This document shows, in pieces, positions 7,083 through 11,051 of a DNA stretch of 11,051 nucleotides (positions are counted from its first letter, which is position 1; the number at the start of each line of letters is the position of its first letter). The DNA comes from Pseudomonadota bacterium (lineage in GTDB: Bacteria > Pseudomonadota > Gammaproteobacteria > Burkholderiales > Rhodocyclaceae), in contig JAJZPJ010000083.1 of assembly GCA_021811225.1 (NCBI GenBank), forward strand, positions 1 to 11,051, in the 5' to 3' direction. The notes below the pieces were generated by a model. The model was given only the letters and a program-made list of their open reading frames with translations. It was not told the origin of the DNA and ran no database searches. The position numbers and the translations under genes are program-made.

Positions 7083-10000
7083 ATGCAACTGCCCGAGCTT
7101 TGCATCCGCCGGCCGGTGATGGCCACGCTGCTGATGGTGGCCCTGCTGGTGTTCGGCATCATCGCCTATCGCAGCCTGCCGGTCTCGGAGCTGCCCAGCG
7201 TCGACTTTCCGACCATCTCGGTCTCTGCCTCCTTGCCCGGCGCATCGCCCGAGACCATGGCGGCGGCGGTGGCGACGCCGCTGGAGAGCCAGTTCTCGAC
7301 CATCGCCGGCCTGGACTCGGTGACCTCGACCAGCGCCCAGGGCTCGACCTCGATCACCCTGCAGTTCTCGCTCGACCGGAACATCGACGCCGCGGCCCAG
7401 GACGTCCAGTCGGCGATCGCCGCGGCCGCCAGCAAGCTGCCGCCGGACATGCCGACGCCGCCCTCGTTCCGCAAGGTCAATCCGGCCGACTTCGCCATTT
7501 TCTACATCGCGCTGATGTCGCCGACCCTGCCCTTGTCCACGGTGGACGAGTACGCCGAGACCCAGCTCGCCCAGCGCCTGTCGACCATTCCCGGGGTGGC
7601 CCTGGTCAATGTCTTCGGCGCCCAGAAGTTCGCCGTCAGGATCGAAGCCGACCCGGACCGGCTGGCCGCCCGCGGCATCGGCATCGACGAGCTGCAGCAG
7701 GCGATCGCCCAGGCCAACGTCAATCGTCCGCTGGGTTCGATCGACGGGCCCCAGCAGAGCTTCTCCCTCAAGGACAACGGCCGGCTGGCGCGGGCCGCCG
7801 CCTATCGGCCGCTGATCGTGGCCTGGCGAAACGGCGCGCCGGTGCGTCTGGACCAGGTGGCCAGCGCCGTCGATGGCGTCGAGAACGACAAGATCGCCAG
7901 CTGGTACGTCGATCGCCGCGCCATGATCCTCGCCATCCAGCGCCAGCCGGGGGCCAACACCGTGGCGACGGTCGATGCCATCAAGCGCATCCTGCCCGCC
8001 TTCCAGGCCAAGCTGCCGGCGGCGATCGAGATGAAGGTGCTCTACGACCGCAGCGTCTCGATCCGCGACTCGATCGACGACGTGCAATTCACCCTGATCC
8101 TGGCGGGCTTCCTGGTGATCCTGGTGATCCTCCTGTTCCTGCGCAACGCCTATGCCACGATCATTCCCAGCCTGGCCCTGCCGATCTCGGTGATCGGCAC
8201 CTTCGCGCTGATGAGCGTGCTGGGCTACAGCCTGGACAACCTGTCGCTGCTGGCGTTGACGCTGTCGGTGGGCTTCGTCGTCGATGATGCCATCGTCATG
8301 CTGGAGAACATCATGCGCCACGTCGAGGCGGGCGAGGCGCCCTACCAGGCGGCGCTCAAGGGCTCGCGGGAGATCGGCTTCACCATCCTGTCGATGACCC
8401 TCTCGCTGATCGCGGTGTTCATCCCGGTGCTGTTCATGGGCGGCATCGTCGGCCGCCTGCTGCACGAGTTCGCGGTCACCATCTGCGCCGCGATCCTGGT
8501 CTCGGGCTTCGTCTCGCTGACCCTGACGCCGATGCTCTGCAGCCGCTACCTGAGGCACGTCGAGGCGGCGCAGCACAGCCGGGTGTATCGTTCCTTCGAG
8601 CGTTTCTTCGATGCTCTGCTCGCCGGCTATTCGGGCAGCCTCGCCTGGGCGATGGCCCGGCCGCGGCTGGTGATGACCGGCTTCGTCGCCACCCTGATGG
8701 CGACCGCGCTGCTGTTCGTCGTCGTGCCCAAGGATTTCCTGCCCAGCGGCGACACCGGCCAGCTGATCGTGTTCACCGAGGGCGCGCAGGATACCTCCTT
8801 CGCCGCGATGGTGCGGCACCAGCGCCAGGTGGCCGAAATTCTGGCCAAGGACCCCAACGTCGCGGCCTTCATGTCCTCGGTCGGCGCCGGCGGCCCGCGC
8901 CCGACGGCCAACACCGGCACCATGTTCATCCGCCTGAAGCCGGCGGGCGAGCGCCGTCTCGATCCGGACCAGATCATCCAGGAACTGCGGCCCAAGCTCT
9001 CGGTGGTGCCGGGCATCAAGGTCTATCTGCAGAACCCGCCGCCGATCCGCATCGGCGGCCAGATCACCTCGGCCCAGTATCAATACACGCTGCAGGACAC
9101 CGATCTGCCCGAGCTCTACCGCTGGACCGATATCCTGATGAAGCGCATCCGGCAGATGCCCGGCTTCGTGGACGTCAACAGCAATCTCAACAATCACAGT
9201 CCGGTGCTGGATCTGCAGGTCGACCGCGACAAGCTCGCCGCCCTGGGTCTCAGCTTCGCCCAGGTCGAGGACGCGCTGCAAAGCGCCTTCAGCGCCCGGC
9301 AGATTTCCACCATCTACGGCGCCAGCGACCAGTACCAGGTGATCCTGGAAGTGGCGCCCAAGTTCCAGGCCGATCCGGGGACGCTCTCGCGTCTCTACGT
9401 GCGTGCCAGCAGCGGCAAGCTGGTGCCCCTGGACACCGTCGCCCGGGTGACGCGCAAGACCCAGGCGCTGACCGTGAATCACCTGGGGCAACTGCCGGCG
9501 GTGACCATCTCCTTCAACCTGGTGCCGGGGGTGTCGCTGGGGCAGGCGGTCGATCGCATCAAGGCGCTGGAACAGCAACTGCGCCTGCCGGTCTCCCTGA
9601 CCACCAGCCTGCAGGGCACCGCCCAGGCCTTCCAGGCCTCGCTGAAGGGGCTGGGCGTGCTGCTCCTGGTGGCGGTGCTGGTGGTCTATATCGTCCTGGG
9701 CATCCTCTACGAGAGCTTCATCCATCCGCTGACCATCCTCTCTGGCCTGCCCGCGGCGGGCATGGGGGCGCTCCTGACCCTGATTCTGTTCAAGATGGAC
9801 CTCAACCTCTACGCCTTCGTCGGCATCATCATGCTGGTGGGCATCGTCAAGAAGAACGCCATCATGATGATCGACTTCGCCCTGGATCGGCGCCGCAATC
9901 ACGGTCTGTCCGCGGCGGAGGCGATCTTCCAGGCCTGCCGGATCCGCTTCCGGCCGATCATGATGACCACCATGGCGGCGATGGTCGGCACCCTGCCGAT

Positions 10001-10187
10001 CGCGCTCGGGATCGGTCCCGGCGCCGAGGTCCGGCGCGGGTTGGGCATGGCGGTGGTGGGCGGGCTGCTGCTGTCGCAGTTCCTCACCCTGTATCTGACG
10101 CCGGTGGTCTATCTCACCCTGGACAGGTTCTCCGGCAGCAGGACGAAGCCGCTGCCGGATGTCGATCTGGCCGAGGCGGCCGTGTAG
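7083..10187 (+). CDS. RND multidrug efflux permease, HAE1/MdtB-MdtC-like
   Basis: Encodes 1034 residues, full length for hydrophobic/amphiphilic-efflux RND permeases. It starts with the family's cytoplasmic helix and TM1 (PELCIRRPVMATLLMVALL) and YRSLPVSELPSVDFPTI. A periplasmic loop follows, then TM2-TM6 from about 335, TM7 at about 528-549, a second loop, and TM8-TM12 from about 856. The proton-relay residues are intact: D401-D402 in TM4 (GFVVDDAIVMLEN) and K924 in TM10 (GIVKKNAIMMIDFA), matching AcrB D407, D408 and K940. It should be a proton-driven trimeric antiporter exporting drugs, dyes or other amphiphiles. The TM10 sequence is nearer MdtB/MdtC than AcrB by eye. MdtB and MdtC normally work as a pair, but only one permease gene is in this operon. 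The substrate is unknown. The stop lies within an inverted repeat shared with the convergent gene. Confidence 0.94.
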   Translation: MQLPELCIRRPVMATLLMVALLVFGIIAYRSLPVSELPSVDFPTISVSASLPGASPETMAAAVATPLESQFSTIAGLDSVTSTSAQGSTSITLQFSLDRNIDAAAQDVQSAIAAAASKLPPDMPTPPSFRKVNPADFAIFYIALMSPTLPLSTVDEYAETQLAQRLSTIPGVALVNVFGAQKFAVRIEADPDRLAARGIGIDELQQAIAQANVNRPLGSIDGPQQSFSLKDNGRLARAAAYRPLIVAWRNGAPVRLDQVASAVDGVENDKIASWYVDRRAMILAIQRQPGANTVATVDAIKRILPAFQAKLPAAIEMKVLYDRSVSIRDSIDDVQFTLILAGFLVILVILLFLRNAYATIIPSLALPISVIGTFALMSVLGYSLDNLSLLALTLSVGFVVDDAIVMLENIMRHVEAGEAPYQAALKGSREIGFTILSMTLSLIAVFIPVLFMGGIVGRLLHEFAVTICAAILVSGFVSLTLTPMLCSRYLRHVEAAQHSRVYRSFERFFDALLAGYSGSLAWAMARPRLVMTGFVATLMATALLFVVVPKDFLPSGDTGQLIVFTEGAQDTSFAAMVRHQRQVAEILAKDPNVAAFMSSVGAGGPRPTANTGTMFIRLKPAGERRLDPDQIIQELRPKLSVVPGIKVYLQNPPPIRIGGQITSAQYQYTLQDTDLPELYRWTDILMKRIRQMPGFVDVNSNLNNHSPVLDLQVDRDKLAALGLSFAQVEDALQSAFSARQISTIYGASDQYQVILEVAPKFQADPGTLSRLYVRASSGKLVPLDTVARVTRKTQALTVNHLGQLPAVTISFNLVPGVSLGQAVDRIKALEQQLRLPVSLTTSLQGTAQAFQASLKGLGVLLLVAVLVVYIVLGILYESFIHPLTILSGLPAAGMGALLTLILFKMDLNLYAFVGIIMLVGIVKKNAIMMIDFALDRRRNHGLSAAEAIFQACRIRFRPIMMTTMAAMVGTLPIALGIGPGAEVRRGLGMAVVGGLLLSQFLTLYLTPVVYLTLDRFSGSRTKPLPDVDLAEAAV

Positions 10188-10209
10188 GTCGGGCTGAAGC
10201 CCGACCTAC
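10184..10209. terminator. perfect inverted repeat between convergent RND genes; bidirectional terminator or REP-like element
   Basis: GTAGGTCGGGCT (10184-10195) and AGCCCGACCTAC (10198-10209) are perfect reverse complements separated by GA. In RNA this makes an 11-bp stem with a TGAA loop on the plus strand, or TTCA on the minus strand. No T-tract follows on either side, so it is not a canonical intrinsic terminator in either direction. Its place between two convergent stops still suggests transcript-end or 3'-end stabilising function. The GTAG foot and GC-rich stem recall REP sequences mobilised by RAYT transposases. Both stop codons, TAG at 10185-10187 and the minus-strand TAG at 10206-10208, lie within the arms. 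Confidence 0.7.
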
Positions 10210-11051
10210 TCTTCGGCGGCCCGGTGGTGTTCGGCCGCCAGCAGCAGGTACATCGCCGGGATCACGAACAGGGTGAATAGGGTGCCGATCGCCATGCCCG
10301 TGGCGATCACCAGGCCGATGTTGAAACGGCTCACGGCGCCGGCGCCGCTGGCGGTGATCAGGGGCACCACGCCCAGCACCATCGCCGCGGTGGTCATCAG
10401 GATCGGGCGCAGCCGGATGCCCGCCGCCTGTTCGATCGCCTCGCGCTTGGACAGCCCCTTCTTCTGCAGATTGTTGGCGAACTCCACGATCAGGATGCCG
10501 TGCTTGCTGATCAGTCCGATCAGGGTGACCAGACCGACCTCCGTGTAGATGTTGAGGCTGGTGCCGCCCAGTCCCAGATTGATGAAGATCAGCGCGCCGA
10601 AAATCGACATCGGCACCGTCGCCAGGATGATGATCGGATCGCGGAAGCTCTCGAACTGCGCCGCCAGCACCAGGAAGATGATCAGCAGCGCGAAGAAGAA
10701 GGTGACCACCAGCGCCGAGGACTCCTGGACGAACTGCCGCGACTGGCCGGCGTAATCGACCGAGTAGCCGCGCGGCAGCGTCGTCGCGGCCAGATTCTTC
10801 AGATAGCTCAGGGCCTCGCCCTGGGTCACGCCCGGAAAGGCCACGCCGGAGATGGTGGCGGCGTTCTGCTGCTGGAAGTGGTTCAGCGATTCCGGGATGG
10901 TCGTGGTCACGATATGGGCGACCGTGGACAGCGGCACGGAGGCGCCGCTGGCGCTGCGGATGGTGTAGTTCTGCAGCTGCTCGGCGTTCAGCCGGAAGCG
11001 CTGCTGCACCTGGGGGATGACCTTGTAGGAGCGGTCGTCGAGGCTGAAGTA
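10206..11051 (-). CDS. second RND efflux permease, C-terminal part
   Basis: The minus-strand frame is open from the right window edge to a TAG at 10206-10208, giving 281 residues of an RND permease C-terminus; about 750 residues should lie off the right edge. The visible part begins in the second periplasmic loop (YKVIPQVQQRFRLN), continues through GASVPLSTVAHIV, then TM8 at about 112-131 (LLIIFLVLAAQFESFRDP). TM10 carries the proton-relay lysine K183 in GLISKHGILIVEFAN, followed by GIRLRPILMTTAAMVLGVVPL and TM12. TM10 differs clearly from the first permease (SKHGILIVEFA against KKNAIMMIDFA), so this is another HAE1 subfamily and not a recent duplicate. A GTG at 11009 is internal and not the start. 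It belongs to a separate operon reading toward the first pump; any adaptor, channel or regulator would be upstream, beyond the window. Confidence 0.92.
   Translation of the reverse strand, partial: YFSLDDRSYKVIPQVQQRFRLNAEQLQNYTIRSASGASVPLSTVAHIVTTTIPESLNHFQQQNAATISGVAFPGVTQGEALSYLKNLAATTLPRGYSVDYAGQSRQFVQESSALVVTFFFALLIIFLVLAAQFESFRDPIIILATVPMSIFGALIFINLGLGGTSLNIYTEVGLVTLIGLISKHGILIVEFANNLQKKGLSKREAIEQAAGIRLRPILMTTAAMVLGVVPLITASGAGAVSRFNIGLVIATGMAIGTLFTLFVIPAMYLLLAAEHHRAAEE

Noticed and set aside
5832..9902. A 1356-codon open frame on the minus strand, antisense to the adaptor and permease genes.
   Set aside because: GC-rich codon bias in the sense genes leaves the antisense frame free of stops. 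Its translation is low-complexity, rich in H, R, Q, D and G, with no domain pattern, while the plus-strand frames match known families end to end.
1..11051. tRNA or rRNA genes, CRISPR arrays, riboswitches, insertion sequences, attachment sites or defence genes.
   Set aside because: I looked for repeats, cloverleaf-like segments, transposase motifs and defence families on both strands and saw none. Almost all bases are accounted for by recognisable genes.

Overview
The window is GC-rich (clearly well above 60 %), densely coding DNA with short intergenic gaps. Its gene content fits a Gram-negative proteobacterium: a periplasmic PBP4-type peptidase, an OmpR/EnvZ-type two-component pair, and tripartite RND efflux parts. 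GC-rich codon use and the family mix suggest a beta- or gammaproteobacterium, for example a Rhodocyclales-like lineage. That placement is inference and cannot be fixed from the sequence alone. No tRNA, rRNA, CRISPR, IS element or phage gene is visible, and no stretch longer than about 100 bases lacks a gene.

Layout from left to right. (1) 1-873 (+): 3' part of a gene for a soluble-looking PDC/Cache sensor-like protein. (2) 890-2332 (-): dacB-like D-Ala-D-Ala carboxypeptidase/endopeptidase (PBP4 family), convergent with gene 1 and driven by a good sigma70-type promoter in the 100-bp divergent gap. (3) 2433-3794 (+): FAD-binding 2-hydroxyacid dehydrogenase of the GlcD/D-2-hydroxyglutarate dehydrogenase family. 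(4) 3876-10187 (+): a compact four-gene operon of OmpR-type response regulator, EnvZ/RstB-like histidine kinase (4-base GTGA overlap), RND periplasmic adaptor and RND permease. Repeated TACAAA-type half-sites lie just upstream and probably form an autoregulatory operator. (5) 10206-11051 (-): C-terminal part of a second, different RND permease, convergent with the first and running off the right edge.

The two pump genes meet tail to tail in a perfect 12-bp inverted repeat whose arms carry both TAG stop codons. It probably acts as a bidirectional terminator and may be a REP-type element. The four-gene operon reads as a self-contained sense-and-export module: the kinase senses a periplasmic signal, the regulator activates its own operon, and the adaptor and permease export the substrate through a TolC-like channel. 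The adaptor keeps the TolC-docking motif, yet no outer-membrane channel gene is in the operon, so the channel must come from elsewhere.

The content is largely of known families. I see no convincing undescribed system. The best leads are the palindrome shared by two stop codons, the operator and possible leaderless start of the regulator, the missing channel, and the output-less sensor protein at the left edge.
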